Below, one piece after another: positions 55,022 through 64,000 of a DNA stretch of 64,000 bases (its first letter is position 1; the number at the start of each line of letters is the position of its first letter). The position numbers and the translations under genes are program-made. The notes under the pieces are model-generated. The model had not been told where the DNA came from and searched no databases. It was given only the letters and a program-made list of their open reading frames with translations. The stretch is from Falsihalocynthiibacter arcticus (GTDB taxonomy: Bacteria > Pseudomonadota > Alphaproteobacteria > Rhodobacterales > Rhodobacteraceae): the NCBI RefSeq assembly GCF_000812665.2, contig NZ_CP014327.1:2695501-2759500 (forward strand). Reading direction: 5' to 3'.

Positions 55022-55513
55022 ATGGCGACGACCCCCACTATAGCGAAGATCCTAACCTTGTTTTTTGTCACCGATGAGCAACGCGCGTGTTGGCAGAGTA
55101 TCGCCGCGGATTTTGCTGCCAGCCTGTCTGAAGGGGCGAAGGTTGAGTTGGACCGTATGTATGATGCCCAGATGAAACTGACGCTTCAGATGGCGAAAGA
55201 GGGTGTGCCAATGTTGGCGGACTCGGATTACGGCGGTCAATGGCTGGTGCCGGGTTTTAGCCTGCATCAGGAATTCGCCGAGTTGGCCAACGCGGGATTG
55301 ACATCGCTGCAAATCCTGCAAATGACCACGTTGAATGCTGGACAGTTTCTAGACCGTGATATGGGCCAAATCGCGGCGGGAATGGCGGCGTATCTCGTCT
55401 TGCTCAGCGCGGACCCACTGGCCGATGTGGCGAACCTGAACCAGATCGAAGGTGTCGTGGAGGCAGGAACCTATCTTGATCGCGCCGCACTTGACGCGCT
55501 GCTGGTCCACTAA
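55022..55513 (+). pseudogene. Amidohydrolase, C-terminal fragment
   Basis: The last ~110 residues, KEGVPMLADSDYGGQWLVPG with FSLHQEFAELANAGLTSLQI and LQMTTLNAGQFLDRDMGQIA, match the C-terminal part of imidazolonepropionase-like amidohydrolases (the metal-binding Asp of GTD is SD here). The N-terminal ~300 residues with the HxH motif are absent, and the apparent N terminus is out of frame with homologous text around 55070. Remnant next to the decayed FAH gene. Confidence 0.7.
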
Positions 55514-55548
55514 AAAAAGCGCGCCATCCGAGGGGTCGGTTGGCGCGC
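55512..55548 (-). terminator. Intrinsic terminator of the FMN-reductase-like gene
   Basis: GCGCGCCA (55519-55526) pairs with TGGCGCGC (55541-55548), loop 14 nt. On the minus strand it is followed by T7 (A7 at 55512-55518). Confidence 0.7.
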
Positions 55549-55568
55549 GATCTATTAAAAGGGGCCTT

Positions 55569-56126
55569 TTAGCTCGCAGTCATTTTACCCACTAGTTTTT
55601 CCATCCGTGCCCCGAAATCGGCGATAAACTCGGAGAGCGTTTCGTCGTCCATCTGGCCGTCATCTCCTATCATGGTGGGCGATTTGAAGGTGATGTAGAC
55701 CTCCCCCGGCATGACAATCGCGCCCTGAATGGCGAGGATTTGGCGTAGGTGTTGTTGTCCGACGGCGGTGCCGATCCCACCGAGAGACGCGCCCGTCATT
55801 GCGATCACTTTGTCGCGCCAGATGTTTTCTGCGGGTGGTTTTGATCCCCAATCAACGGCGTTGTTCAAAACACCGGGGATCGAACGGTTGTATTCTGGCG
55901 TAACGATGCAAACCCCGTCGCACATCACAGATGGCCTTGGTAAAATTTTTCACCTCTGCTGGTCTTTTGCCTTCCAGATCGACATTTTACCATGGCATTT
56001 CCTCCATACTCGCAAGGATGAAACGCAAATTGGCAGGTGCCGATAACTTGATAGCGCGGGCCAGTTTATGGTTGATGGAACCTGTGCGTGTGCTGCCTAC
56101 GGGCAGGGCGACAGAATACCTGTCAT
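55569..56126 (-). pseudogene. NADPH-dependent FMN reductase-family protein, decayed
   Basis: Family text in order: VGSTRTGSINHKLARAI (flavin-binding loop), ASMEEMPW-stop-NVDLEGKRPAEV, CDGVCIVTPEYNRSIPGVLN, NAVDWGSKPPAENIWRDKVI, GASLGGIGTAVGQQHLRQIL. TAA at 55987-55989 replaces the expected Tyr codon and there are frame changes near 55930 and 56100. The likely start is ATG 56126, preceded by AAAGGA. NAD(P)H:FMN/quinone reductase family, inactive here unless repaired. Confidence 0.78.
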
Positions 56127-56407
56127 GGTAATCCTTTGTCAAAGAGGTTGCAGAGTTTTCTAAACGCAATGAAGCGGTCTTTTATCGCAGCTTTCGATTT
56201 ATGACCGGAGCAAACGTTACTCGCATGCAGGAAGCGTGCCCTCTGTGGTTACGCAATCTTATTCTCAAAGTACGTTAGTTTGGCGATAGCGAGGATTAAA
56301 AAATAATATATTATTTTCTATTAGTTTACTATATTTGAGGCCGACCCTGTTATTGTTTTGCCTATGCCGCAGGATTGGCGGAAGGCGAAATAGTGGAAGG
56401 CAGGACT
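56127..56407. other. Intergenic region, nothing recognised
   Basis: About 280 bp, A/T-rich around 56290-56340. No gene, repeat or clear hairpin seen. Confidence 0.4.
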
Positions 56408-57013
56408 TTGACACACGATTCCACCCAACAAATTTTATCCCAATTAACGACGCGATTTCCGGGCGTTCCCGTCGGCCCTGATGGCACCCCGCGTTACCAT
56501 TTTTTCCACGCGCCGAATTCAGGATGCTCACAAAAAGTGCGCGCTGTTTTGGCGTATTATCAAGTTTCCCATTGCTCCCATCTGCTCGATATCTTCGCGG
56601 GCAAGACGTATGATCCTGCCCAAGTTCACGTGCGCATGCAGGGCTGTGCGTGCCTTGGGGTGCCATTGGCGGCCCAACATTTAGGGACGACTTCGGTAGA
56701 GGCAAACGGCTGTGACGGGTGTGTGGTGCCTACATTGGTTGATGTGAAGGACGGGACGTTTTTGTGGATTCCTTGCGCATTTGTCAAATGCTGGACGCCT
56801 CGAAAGGGGGGCGGGGCCTTGGTTCCCGCTGCCTTGCGCGCTGCCATTATGGCCGAACTCGCAGTGGTGCACGATCTGCCGAACTACCAAAGTTTGGCCG
56901 TTCGGGTGGTGCCCGAATCTGCGCCCGGAAATGCGCTTCCAGCCCTGCGTTCGGCCATAATCGACGTTCCCGGAGCCCGTTTGGAACCGACGAAATCCGC
57001 GGTTTCCGCATGA
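56408..57013 (+). pseudogene. Glutathione S-transferase-like protein (LinD/PcpC-related), truncated
   Basis: Begins with the GST thioredoxin-fold region: YHFFHAPNSGCSQKVRAVLA with VSHCSHLLDIFAGKTYDP, then VVPTLVDVKDGTF. The pattern of the DP..V..RM.GC insertion and GGCD/NGCDGCVVPTL resembles the reductive-dechlorinase-like GST group. A short stretch (DSLRICQMLDASKGG) is in another frame, between two nearby compensating slips at 56760 and 56803. Helices of the C-terminal domain are incomplete. The start (TTG 56408) is uncertain; in-frame GTG 56393 and TTG 56375 exist. Probably nonfunctional. Confidence 0.6.
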
Positions 57014-57027
57014 GTTTTAGCAGGGCT

Positions 57028-57501
57028 TCAGAGGTCCAGCGTGCGGGACAATCCGGCCTTTACACGTCGCAACGGCACCGAACTTTCAATCGAGGCCACG
57101 CCGGACACTTTGGTAAACGAACCTGTCAAGAAACGCTCGAAATCCGCCGGACTGCGGGTGGCAATGCGCAAAAGGTAGTCGCGATTTCCGGTCATAAGCC
57201 AGCAATCAACCACCTCGGGAAAACTGCGCACGGCGGCCTCAAAGCTGGCCAGTGCATCGTCAACTTGTCGCGCCAGTTTGACCGAGACAAAGACCGAAAA
57301 TTCGTACCCCAAGGCCGCTTCATCAATCAGGGCTGCATAGCCGGTAATGATCCGGTCTTCTTCCAAAATACGCAACCGGCGCGCCACCGGAGAGGGGCTG
57401 AGGTTGACCTGTTCGGCAAGGTCGTTGATCGACGCGCGCCCGTTGGTTTGCAACGCGCGCAGGATGCCAATGTCGTAGGAATCCAGTTTGGCGATTGTCA
57501 T
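57028..57501 (-). CDS. Lrp/AsnC-family transcriptional regulator
   Basis: 157 residues. Helix-turn-helix: LDSYDIGILRALQTNGRASI and DLAEQVNLSPSPVARRLRIL; the RAM ligand domain has VDCWLMTGNRDYLLRIATRS, where the G-N/D-x-DY motif is typical. Divergent from the dehydrogenase E1 gene (132 bp). This matches the mdeR-mdeB arrangement of Pseudomonas putida, where an Lrp-type protein activates 2-oxobutyrate metabolism from methionine; the same control is inferred here. Confidence 0.88.
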   Translation of the reverse strand: MTIAKLDSYDIGILRALQTNGRASINDLAEQVNLSPSPVARRLRILEEDRIITGYAALIDEAALGYEFSVFVSVKLARQVDDALASFEAAVRSFPEVVDCWLMTGNRDYLLRIATRSPADFERFLTGSFTKVSGVASIESSVPLRRVKAGLSRTLDL

Positions 57502-57633
57502 GGCGATTCTCCAGTTGTTTGATGAATATCACCACAAATCGAGAAGATTGGCGACGGATATAGTGAAAAAATCCGTAAGTTTAGTTGTAATGTCGCGCAA
57601 GTTGCTCCGAAACACACTCTCTGAGGTCCTCCC

Positions 57634-60024
57634 ATGACACCTACTGACGCCGCTCATTTAAAAACCCTTGAAGACCGCCTGTTGTGGCTGTCTCACTGGA
57701 TGATCCACCATGCCAACCACATCCGTCCAAAAGAGGACGGGATCAAGGTGGGTGGGCATCAGGCCAGTTCGGCGTCGATGGTGTCGATCATGACCGCGCT
57801 ATATTTTTCGGCACTCAAACCTGCGGATCGTGTGGCAGTTAAGCCCCATGCCTCGCCGATCTTTCATGCCATGCAGTATCTGATGGGCAACCAAACCCTC
57901 GACAAAATGAAAAATTTTCGCGGGTTCGGCGGGGTGCAATCCTATCCCAGCCGCACCAAAGATGTGGATGACGTGGATTATTCGACGGGCTCGGTTGGGC
58001 TGGGCGTGGCGATCACGGCTTTTGGGTCGATCGTTCAGGATTACATCTCGGCAAAAAGCTGGGGCAACGATCTGACGCTTGGGCGGAATGTGGCGCTTGT
58101 GGGCGATGCCGAACTTGACGAGGGAAATGTTTACGAGGCCTTGCAGGAGGGTTGGAAAAACGATCTGCGCAATTGTTGGTGGATCATTGATTACAACCGC
58201 CAGTCCCTTGATGGCGTGGTGCGCGAAGGGCTTTTTGAGCGGATCGAAAAAATATTCGAGGCGTTTGGCTGGAATGTGATCCGCGTGAAATACGGAGCGT
58301 TACAGCGCGCGGCCTTCCTTGAGGCGGGCGGCGAGGCGTTGCGCGCGTGGATCGATGCCTGTCCGAACCAGCAATATTCGGCCCTGACCTATCAGGGTGG
58401 CGCAGTGTGGCGCAAACGTTTGATGGACGATTTGGGCGACCAAGGGGCAGTGACGGCCTTGATCGAGAAACGTTCTGATGACGACCTCGCCGCATTGATG
58501 GAGAACCTCGGCGGCAATTGCGTTTCAACCATGGCGGATGTTTTTGCCAGCGTCACCGATGATCGCCCGACCTGTTTTCTGGCCTATACGATCAAAGGGT
58601 GGGGCACGCCGATTGCGGGCCACAAGGACAACCACGGCGGCTTGATGACCAAGAACCAGATGGCCGACTGGCAAAAGCGCATGGGCGTGCCTGATGGCGA
58701 AGAATGGGACAAGTTCGCCACCGTGGCGGATACCGCAGGGTTGCAAAACTTCCTCGACAAAACTCCGTTTTTCGCCGAGGGGCTTAGAAGGTACTCCGAC
58801 GATGTTCTGCCTGTGCCTGCAATAGCCTTGTCATCGGATCGCGAGATTTCGACGCAAATGGCCTTTGGCAAAATCCTTGATGATCTGTCCAAAGGCGACA
58901 GTGATCTGGCCGAACGGATTGTCACCATGTCGCCCGATGTGACGGGCACCACAAACCTTGGCCCTTGGGTGAACCGCCGCAAACTATTTGCCCGTAAAGC
59001 GCAGGCCGACGCCTTTATTGAGCATCGCATTCCGTCCACGGCGAAATGGGAATTTACACCCGACGGCCAGCATATCGAACTTGGCATTGCCGAAATGAAC
59101 CTGTTTCTGTTGCTCGGAGCGGCGGGCTTGTCCCATTCCTTGTTTGGCAAACGGTTGATCCCAATTGGCACGCTTTATGATCCCTTTGTAGTGCGCGGAC
59201 TCGATGCGTTGAATTACGCCTGTTATCAGGATGCGCGTTTCATGGTCGTGGGCACGCCCTCCGGTGTGACGCTGGCCCCCGAAGGTGGCGCGCATCAATC
59301 CATCGGCACTCCGCTAATCGGCATGAGTCAGGACGGTCTCGCGGCGTTTGAACCTGCCTTTGCCGACGAGTTGGCCACGATCATGGAATGGGCTTTTGGC
59401 TATCTTCAGCGCGACGGAGCGGGTGATCCGGACGAGCGCACATGGTTGCGGGATGAAACCGGTGGCTCGGTCTACTTGCGGCTCTCGACCAATCCGGTGG
59501 AGCAACCGGGCAAACGGCCGGATGAAGACTGGCGACAAGGCGCAATCGACGGCGCCTATTGGTTGCGCAAACCGGGGCCAAATTGCGAAGTGGTGATTGC
59601 CTATCAAGGGGCCATTGCGCCCGAAGCTATCCGCGCCGCAGGGGCCATCGCCGAACACAGGCGCGATATCGGCGTTCTGGCGGTCACGTCCGCTGACCGT
59701 TTGAACGCAGGCTGGACAGCGGCACAACGGGCGCGCGCGCACGGCCAGTTTGAGGCGATGAGCCATGTGGAGCGGTTGATGCAAACCCTGCCGCGCCATT
59801 GCAAATTGGTAACCGTTATTGACGGCCACCCAGCAACCCTGTCGTGGCTTGGCTCCGTCCACGGACACCAGACTATACCGCTCGGGGTGGAACACTTTGG
59901 CCAAACGGGCACCATCAATGACCTCTATCGCCACTTCGGCATCGAAGCCGACAGTATCATCGGCAAAATCAACGGCTTAACGCCGGGCCGCAGCATGGCG
60001 GTCTCAAGGAATGAGCCTCAATGA
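57634..60024 (+). CDS. mdeB: Homodimeric 2-oxoacid (pyruvate/2-oxobutyrate) dehydrogenase E1, MdeB/AceE-like
   Basis: 796 residues, thiamine-diphosphate enzyme of the AceE type without a lipoyl domain. N-terminal half: IRPKEDGIKVGGHQASSASM, DYSTGSVGLGVAITAFGSIV, the ThDP motif GDAELDEGNVYEALQEGWKN through WIIDYNRQSLDG, KGWGTPIAGHKDNHGG. C-terminal half: HIELGIAEMNLFLLLGAAGL with the catalytic Glu, SGVTLAPEGGAHQSIGTPLI with a catalytic His. About 90 residues shorter than E. coli AceE. Divergent Lrp gene and 2-oxobutyrate precedent (mdeB) point to 2-oxobutyrate or pyruvate as substrate; the partner E2/E3 are not in the window. Undamaged, in contrast to its neighbours on both sides. Confidence 0.85.
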   Translation: MTPTDAAHLKTLEDRLLWLSHWMIHHANHIRPKEDGIKVGGHQASSASMVSIMTALYFSALKPADRVAVKPHASPIFHAMQYLMGNQTLDKMKNFRGFGGVQSYPSRTKDVDDVDYSTGSVGLGVAITAFGSIVQDYISAKSWGNDLTLGRNVALVGDAELDEGNVYEALQEGWKNDLRNCWWIIDYNRQSLDGVVREGLFERIEKIFEAFGWNVIRVKYGALQRAAFLEAGGEALRAWIDACPNQQYSALTYQGGAVWRKRLMDDLGDQGAVTALIEKRSDDDLAALMENLGGNCVSTMADVFASVTDDRPTCFLAYTIKGWGTPIAGHKDNHGGLMTKNQMADWQKRMGVPDGEEWDKFATVADTAGLQNFLDKTPFFAEGLRRYSDDVLPVPAIALSSDREISTQMAFGKILDDLSKGDSDLAERIVTMSPDVTGTTNLGPWVNRRKLFARKAQADAFIEHRIPSTAKWEFTPDGQHIELGIAEMNLFLLLGAAGLSHSLFGKRLIPIGTLYDPFVVRGLDALNYACYQDARFMVVGTPSGVTLAPEGGAHQSIGTPLIGMSQDGLAAFEPAFADELATIMEWAFGYLQRDGAGDPDERTWLRDETGGSVYLRLSTNPVEQPGKRPDEDWRQGAIDGAYWLRKPGPNCEVVIAYQGAIAPEAIRAAGAIAEHRRDIGVLAVTSADRLNAGWTAAQRARAHGQFEAMSHVERLMQTLPRHCKLVTVIDGHPATLSWLGSVHGHQTIPLGVEHFGQTGTINDLYRHFGIEADSIIGKINGLTPGRSMAVSRNEPQ

Positions 60025-60345
60025 CCCAGACAATGATTTTCAGCTGCCCCGGCGCTTGTTCGCGCGTCACAATGACAGCACTCGAAGATATCAGCGCGCC
60101 CTATGAGGTGCGCTGGTGGTCGAGGGTACAACCCTGACTGTATATGCGGCGATCCTGCATTATCTGCATATCACCCGTCCGCGGGTAAAATTACTACCCC
60201 AGACGGGTGATGCGATTGCGGCCTTCCGAAGGTCGCGAAGCCGAAACCGCAAGCATCCACGCGGAAGTTTCGTTTCTACGCGCGCTGGCGCGTGAAGTCG
60301 CGGTACTTTCATTCGAGAGCATTGCCCTAGATCCCACAAGACACT
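60021..60345 (+). pseudogene. Glutathione S-transferase, remnant
   Basis: MTQTMIFSCPGACSRVTMTA opens directly at the E1 stop (4-bp overlap). The frame stops at 60135, then LTVYAAILHYLHITRPRVKL and LLPQTGDAIAAFRRS continue in another frame: the GST N-terminal domain (N-x-AAILHYL motif) and linker. The C-terminal domain is lost. Remnant of a gene once coupled to the E1 gene. Confidence 0.65.
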
Positions 60346-60374
60346 GACTCAGAGGTAAAAAATAATATCGAATT

Positions 60375-61550
60375 CCAACCACTGGCGCAAACCGCATTTC
60401 ATTGACCGCGCGTGGTCGCCAGCCGATGACCGCACCTTTGGCGACTGTATTCCGTTCAGAAGCCAAGTGATTGAGCGCATAGTGGCGGGTGGCCGTGCAT
60501 AAGCCGACGGAGCAGATGCCGCGACGCACGCGGCCTTTCCAGAATGGGCCGCCATGACACCAAGCGCGTGGCAGGCGCTGTTCTTAAAAGCGGCGGAAAT
60601 CACCGATCGGCGTCACGATGATCCCGTGCATCTGAAGGCGGTTGAGGCGGGGACGGCCTGCGCATTTGCGTCTTTTTAGGTACGGCTCTCGGCCAGTTTG
60701 ATGCGACAGGCGGCCTCGTGGGGTTACCTTTCGTATGGCTATCTGCTTAAGAGTGACTTTCTCGGACGCATGGTCATGGTCGCGCGCAAACCTTTGGAGG
60801 TTGTGGCTGGCTTCCCCGCAGGAACGTTCAACGTTGCCACCCATGCACCGGGGCAGGCGGTGTCGGCGGCCAATGCATTTTTTAAAAGTCGGACGGTGCG
60901 GTGTATCAACCTAACAGGATCAGGCAAAACCGCGCGTGTCTTGGGCGAACAGGCCGGGCGGTCCCTGAAACGCTTGGTGCTGGAATAGGGCGGATTCAAC
61001 TCAATGATCGTGCTCTCTGATGCAAACCTTGAAGTCTGGTGATCCGCTCACAGAAGGCGTGGTCGTCGGCCCATTGATCAACGACCGCGCCGTGGAACAG
61101 GCCCAAGGGCGCTTGCAAGACGCCCTCGACAAAGGGGCGCGGCTGGTGTTGGGCGGCACGGTCAAAGGCCGCATTTTTGAGCCGACGATCCTTGCCGACG
61201 TGCCAAAAGATGTGGTGGCGACGCAGGGCTGTGACGAAACCTTCGGCCCGTTGCTAATCATCGAAGCGTTTGACGATCCGGAACAGGCGCTGGTTGATGC
61301 GCAGGACACGCCTTACGGACTTAGTGCTGCTATCATGACCGGAAACGCGGCCCGAGGTTTGGAAATGGCGCAACGGTTTGACACCGGTATTGTCCATGTC
61401 AACGGCGCAACAATGGCGGGCGAAGCGTCGCTCCCCAATGGCGGAGTCAAGGATTCTGGCTGGGGCCGGTCGGGTCACTATGCCGTCGAGGATTTCACCG
61501 AAATTCGTTTAACAACGGTCAGCAGCAAACCGGGGCACTTTCCATTTTAA
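60375..61550 (+). pseudogene. Aldehyde dehydrogenase, decayed with internal deletion
   Basis: Family text in several frames: PHFIDRAWSPADDRTFGD, AAFPEWAAMTPSAWQALFLK, FPAGTFNVATHAPGQAVSAA, INLTGSGKTARVLGEQAGRS (the GST.V glycine motif), LVLE-stop-GGFNSMIVLSDANLE, then LKSGDPLTEGVVVGPLINDR to the usual end GRSGHYAVEDFTEIR. Between DANLE (61015) and LKSGDP (61030) about 60 residues including the catalytic cysteine segment are missing. Clearly dead. Resembles benzaldehyde/vanillin dehydrogenase-like enzymes. Confidence 0.82.
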
Positions 61551-61670
61551 CCTGTTTTCCCGTGATGAATTTTATATTTTCTACGGGAAAATGGAAGGCC
61601 GTCTTCCGTAAGAGAGCTCTCGCTGATTTGGAGCTTTTTCGTTTGTTCGATCTTAGTGTTCAATTAAACA

Positions 61671-61705
61671 GACTGCGCCTGAACCTGTCAGGGACAGGCG
61701 CAGTC
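61671..61705. terminator. Hairpin between the aldehyde dehydrogenase remnant and the PuuB-like gene
   Basis: GACTGCGCCTG (61671-61681) pairs perfectly with CAGGCGCAGTC (61695-61705), loop 13 nt containing a further CCTG/CAGG pair. On the minus strand it is followed by TGTTTAATT; it probably ends the gabD-puuB transcript. Confidence 0.6.
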
Positions 61706-61762
61706 CAGATGATTGCAGGTCATTTGGCGTCGAAATTTTCCGCAAGCTATAGGGAGGGTGCC

Positions 61763-63049
61763 TTAACTGGCGATCCTGTCCCGCATACGATAATACGCCA
61801 TGCCCACTGCGATCATGAGGCTCCCCATGCTGCGACCAACAGGCAAACTCCAATGGCGCACATTTTCAAAAACGTTGAATTCTGAGGCCTCTCCAGCGAT
61901 TTCTCGTGCGGTGAGGTCGGCGAGGATATGTGTAAGGGCAATCCCGTGGCCCGAGTAACCCTGCACATAGAAAACGTCTTTTGAGAGGCGACCCACTTGC
62001 GGAATGCGGTTCAGGATGATCCCATCCATCCCCGCCCAACTGTAATCAATGCCGACACCTTTGAGGCGCGGAAATGTGCGTTCCAATGCGGGGCGAAGTT
62101 CCGCCGCGATGTCGCCGCTGTCGCGTCCCGAATAATTGGTGCCGCCGCCAAACATGACGCGATTGTCCGCTGTCAGACGGTAGTAATCCAAAATGAAACG
62201 CCCGTCATAGACCGCGATATCCTGTGGATTGATCGCCCGCGCGACGTCGGCATCCAGTGGTTCGGTCACCATATTTGCCAAAGAAGCGGGGAACAATTTT
62301 CCGCGCAGCTTTTCCTGCTCCAGTAGATGATAGGCATTACCGGCAAGGACAAGTTTATCCGCTGTGATGACGCCGTTTTCGGTCACAAGTTTTGGCCGTG
62401 CGCCGTATTCAATGGCTGTAACCTTAGTGTTCTCGAAAATCTGCGCGCCCAGCGATTGGGCCGCCAGCGCTTCACCCACACATAGGTCCAGCGAATGCAC
62501 GTGCATGTTGCGACGGTTGAGCAACCCGCCGATATAGAGATCGGATTCCAGATACTCGCCCATTTTGTCCGCGGGGACCATTTCAAGGTGATCCTGCATG
62601 CCGCGGGCGCATCCTTGCTCAAAGGTCGCCGTCAACTCGCGCAGATGGCTTTTGTTCAAGGCCGTTTGCATTTGCCCGAACTTTAAATCGCACTTAATCC
62701 CGTATTTTTCCACACGGTTTTTGATGATGTCGTGGCCCCGCCACCGTAAATCCCAAACAAATTCAGAGGCTTGATCGCCTAAGGTTCGTTTGAATTCGCG
62801 CTCCATTGCTGTATCGCCAGACAGGCTGCCGGTGATCTGTCCGCCATTGCGCCCCGTCGCGCCCCAACCGATTTGGTTGGCTTCGCAGACAGCCACGCGC
62901 AGGCCGCGTTCAGCCAGTTCAACGGCCGTTGCAATCCCCGTAAACCCCCCGCCAACGATGGCGACATCAACATCGATGTCACCATCCAACGCTGGAAACC
63001 CGTCCTTATGACGGGCCGAAGCGGCATAGTAGCTTTTAGCGTGCTCCAA
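61763..63049 (-). CDS. puuB: FAD-dependent amine oxidoreductase, PuuB-like (gamma-glutamylputrescine oxidase type)
   Basis: 428 residues, DAO fold. FAD motif VDVAIVGGGFTGIATAVELA, then GWGATGRNGGQITGSL (the GATGRNGGQ motif is typical of the PuuB/OrdL group), DYYRLTADNRVMFGGGTNYS, and the end VFYVQGYSGHGIALTHILAD. Acts on the cytosolic side on secondary or gamma-glutamylated amines, releasing aldehyde, ammonia and peroxide. It starts 5 bp after the stop of the aldehyde dehydrogenase gene, so the two are an operon; amine oxidase plus semialdehyde dehydrogenase fits putrescine-to-GABA-to-succinate breakdown. Substrate is inferred. Confidence 0.83.
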   Translation of the reverse strand: MEHAKSYYAASARHKDGFPALDGDIDVDVAIVGGGFTGIATAVELAERGLRVAVCEANQIGWGATGRNGGQITGSLSGDTAMEREFKRTLGDQASEFVWDLRWRGHDIIKNRVEKYGIKCDLKFGQMQTALNKSHLRELTATFEQGCARGMQDHLEMVPADKMGEYLESDLYIGGLLNRRNMHVHSLDLCVGEALAAQSLGAQIFENTKVTAIEYGARPKLVTENGVITADKLVLAGNAYHLLEQEKLRGKLFPASLANMVTEPLDADVARAINPQDIAVYDGRFILDYYRLTADNRVMFGGGTNYSGRDSGDIAAELRPALERTFPRLKGVGIDYSWAGMDGIILNRIPQVGRLSKDVFYVQGYSGHGIALTHILADLTAREIAGEASEFNVFENVRHWSLPVGRSMGSLMIAVGMAYYRMRDRIAS

Positions 63050-63054
63050 CTTTC

Positions 63055-64000
63055 TTACTGCACTTCACCAAAACACATGTACTTTAGCTCAAGGTAATCT
63101 TCTGTGCCATATTTCGAGCCTTCGCGCCCGAGACCAGATTGCTTAACCCCGCCAAATGGGGCGACTTCAGTAGAGATCAGACCTGTGTTGATGCCCACAA
63201 TCCCTGTTTCCAAGGCCTCGGCCACGCGCCAGATCCGATTAACGTCTTGTGCATAGAAATACCCAGCGAGGCCGAATTCAGTGTCATTCGCCATGCGGAT
63301 CACTTCTTCTTCGGTTTCAAAACGGAAAAGTGGCGCCAAGGGGCCAAAGGTTTCTTCGCGCGCGACGGCCATGTCGAGCGTCACGTCCGTAAGAATTGTG
63401 GGCTCAAAGTAGGTTCCGCCCAAGGCATGCCGCTTGCCGCCCATGGCAATTTTTGCGCCTTTTCCCGTGGCATTGGCGATGTGCTCTTCGACCTTGAGCA
63501 CAGCCGCGTCACTGACCAATGGGCCTGTTGTGATGCCGGCCTCCATGCCATTGCCGATAGTCAGCGCCGACATCGCCGTTTGAAGTTTGGCCGCGAAGGC
63601 CTCATAAACGCCGGATTGAACGTAAATACGGTTGGCGCAAACGCAGGTTTGACCGTTGTTGCGGAACTTCGAGATCATGGCGCCCGTGACGGCCGCATCC
63701 AAATCGGCGTCGTCAAAAACGATAAACGGCGCGTTGCCGCCCAGCTCCAAGCTCATTTTTTTGATGGTGTCCGCGCATTGTTTCATTAGGATTTTCCCAA
63801 CGCGCGTGGACCCCGTGAAGGTGATTTTCGCCACTTTGGGGTTTTCGCAGAGTTCCTGTCCCGTTTCGGCGGCATTGCTCGACGGGATGATATTCAAAAC
63901 CCCTGCTGGAATGCCCGCACGTTCGGCCAAAACGGCCATGGCCGTTGCCGACAAAGGCGTGAGTTCCGCGGGCCGCGCCACGAAGGTACAGCCAACCGCC
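63055..64000 (-). CDS. gabD: NAD(P)-dependent succinate-semialdehyde dehydrogenase (GabD-like), 5' end missing
   Basis: The last ~315 residues are in the window and the frame stays open to the right edge ([20 protein letters not shown]). Landmarks: [20 protein letters not shown], catalytic Glu in [20 protein letters not shown], catalytic Cys in [53 protein letters not shown]. The double Cys CVCANR of the GabD group is present. Oxidises succinate (or glutarate) semialdehyde. Upstream of the PuuB-like gene in one operon. Confidence 0.9.
   Translation of the reverse strand, partial: AVGCTFVARPAELTPLSATAMAVLAERAGIPAGVLNIIPSSNAAETGQELCENPKVAKITFTGSTRVGKILMKQCADTIKKMSLELGGNAPFIVFDDADLDAAVTGAMISKFRNNGQTCVCANRIYVQSGVYEAFAAKLQTAMSALTIGNGMEAGITTGPLVSDAAVLKVEEHIANATGKGAKIAMGGKRHALGGTYFEPTILTDVTLDMAVAREETFGPLAPLFRFETEEEVIRMANDTEFGLAGYFYAQDVNRIWRVAEALETGIVGINTGLISTEVAPFGGVKQSGLGREGSKYGTEDYLELKYMCFGEVQ

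Noticed and set aside
1-64000. CRISPR arrays, tRNA and rRNA genes
   Set aside because: No regularly spaced direct repeats, no cloverleaf-like segments with conserved TPsiC sequence and no rRNA signatures were seen by reading.

Overview
The window looks like a chromosomal segment of a marine alphaproteobacterium of the Rhodobacterales (roseobacter-like). This is inferred from gene content: a PhnWAY-type phosphonate cluster, a DMGDH-like FAD/GcvT protein, TRAP transporters, a ProXWV-type betaine importer, DUF3604/DUF1254 remnants and a MdeB-like E1 enzyme. No rRNA, tRNA or CRISPR array was recognised.

Layout. 1-371 is the tail of an MDR-type dehydrogenase. 530-1957 is an MscS channel. 1961-5462 is an EmrAB-type efflux pair (the permease is frameshifted) divergent from a TetR regulator, with a twice-repeated operator-like sequence between them. 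5575-5891 is a LysR-gene remnant. 6020-10116 carries a DeoR regulator, a HisN-like phosphatase, a Na/Pi cotransporter-family protein and a second DeoR regulator. 10203-12664 is an 800-residue-class FAD oxidoreductase/GcvT fusion (frameshifted).

13177-26255 is a 2-aminoethylphosphonate (AEP) locus. It has an ABC importer (binding protein, ATPase, fused double permease), a LysR regulator, PhnW transaminase, PhnA phosphonoacetate hydrolase, PhnY dehydrogenase, a PbfA-like PLP enzyme, a GlpD-like flavoprotein and a D-2-hydroxyacid dehydrogenase. Together these would import AEP and convert it through phosphonoacetaldehyde and phosphonoacetate to acetate and phosphate. A CACATATAGG motif lies in both the lysR/phnW and the hydroxyacid dehydrogenase promoter regions.

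26532-34509 is a three-gene two-partner-secretion operon: TpsB outer-membrane transporter, TpsA exoprotein of about 1460 residues, and a periplasmic or exported caspase-fold protein with Sel1 repeats. 34888-38123 is a betaine/choline-type ABC importer. 38197-42855 is a gluconate-type locus (LacI repressor, gluconokinase, TRAP transporter) with a 20-bp perfect palindrome in the promoter.

42990-49178 is a decay zone: DUF3604 and DUF1254 remnants, and a CPBP protease gene split by an IS3-family element which is itself split by an IS110-family element. 49268-54049 holds a GlsB-like membrane protein, a META-domain lipoprotein-like protein, a HupE/UreJ protein, a PpiC-like isomerase and a GntR regulator. 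54218-61550 is a decayed catabolic region (FAH, amidohydrolase, FMN reductase, GSTs, aldehyde dehydrogenase) around an intact Lrp regulator and a MdeB/AceE-like dehydrogenase E1. 61763-64000 has a PuuB-like oxidoreductase and the 3' part of a GabD-like dehydrogenase.

Several otherwise healthy genes are broken by one missing base inside a G/C run. This pattern is more easily explained by base-calling undercounts than by independent mutations, so these genes may be intact in the organism.
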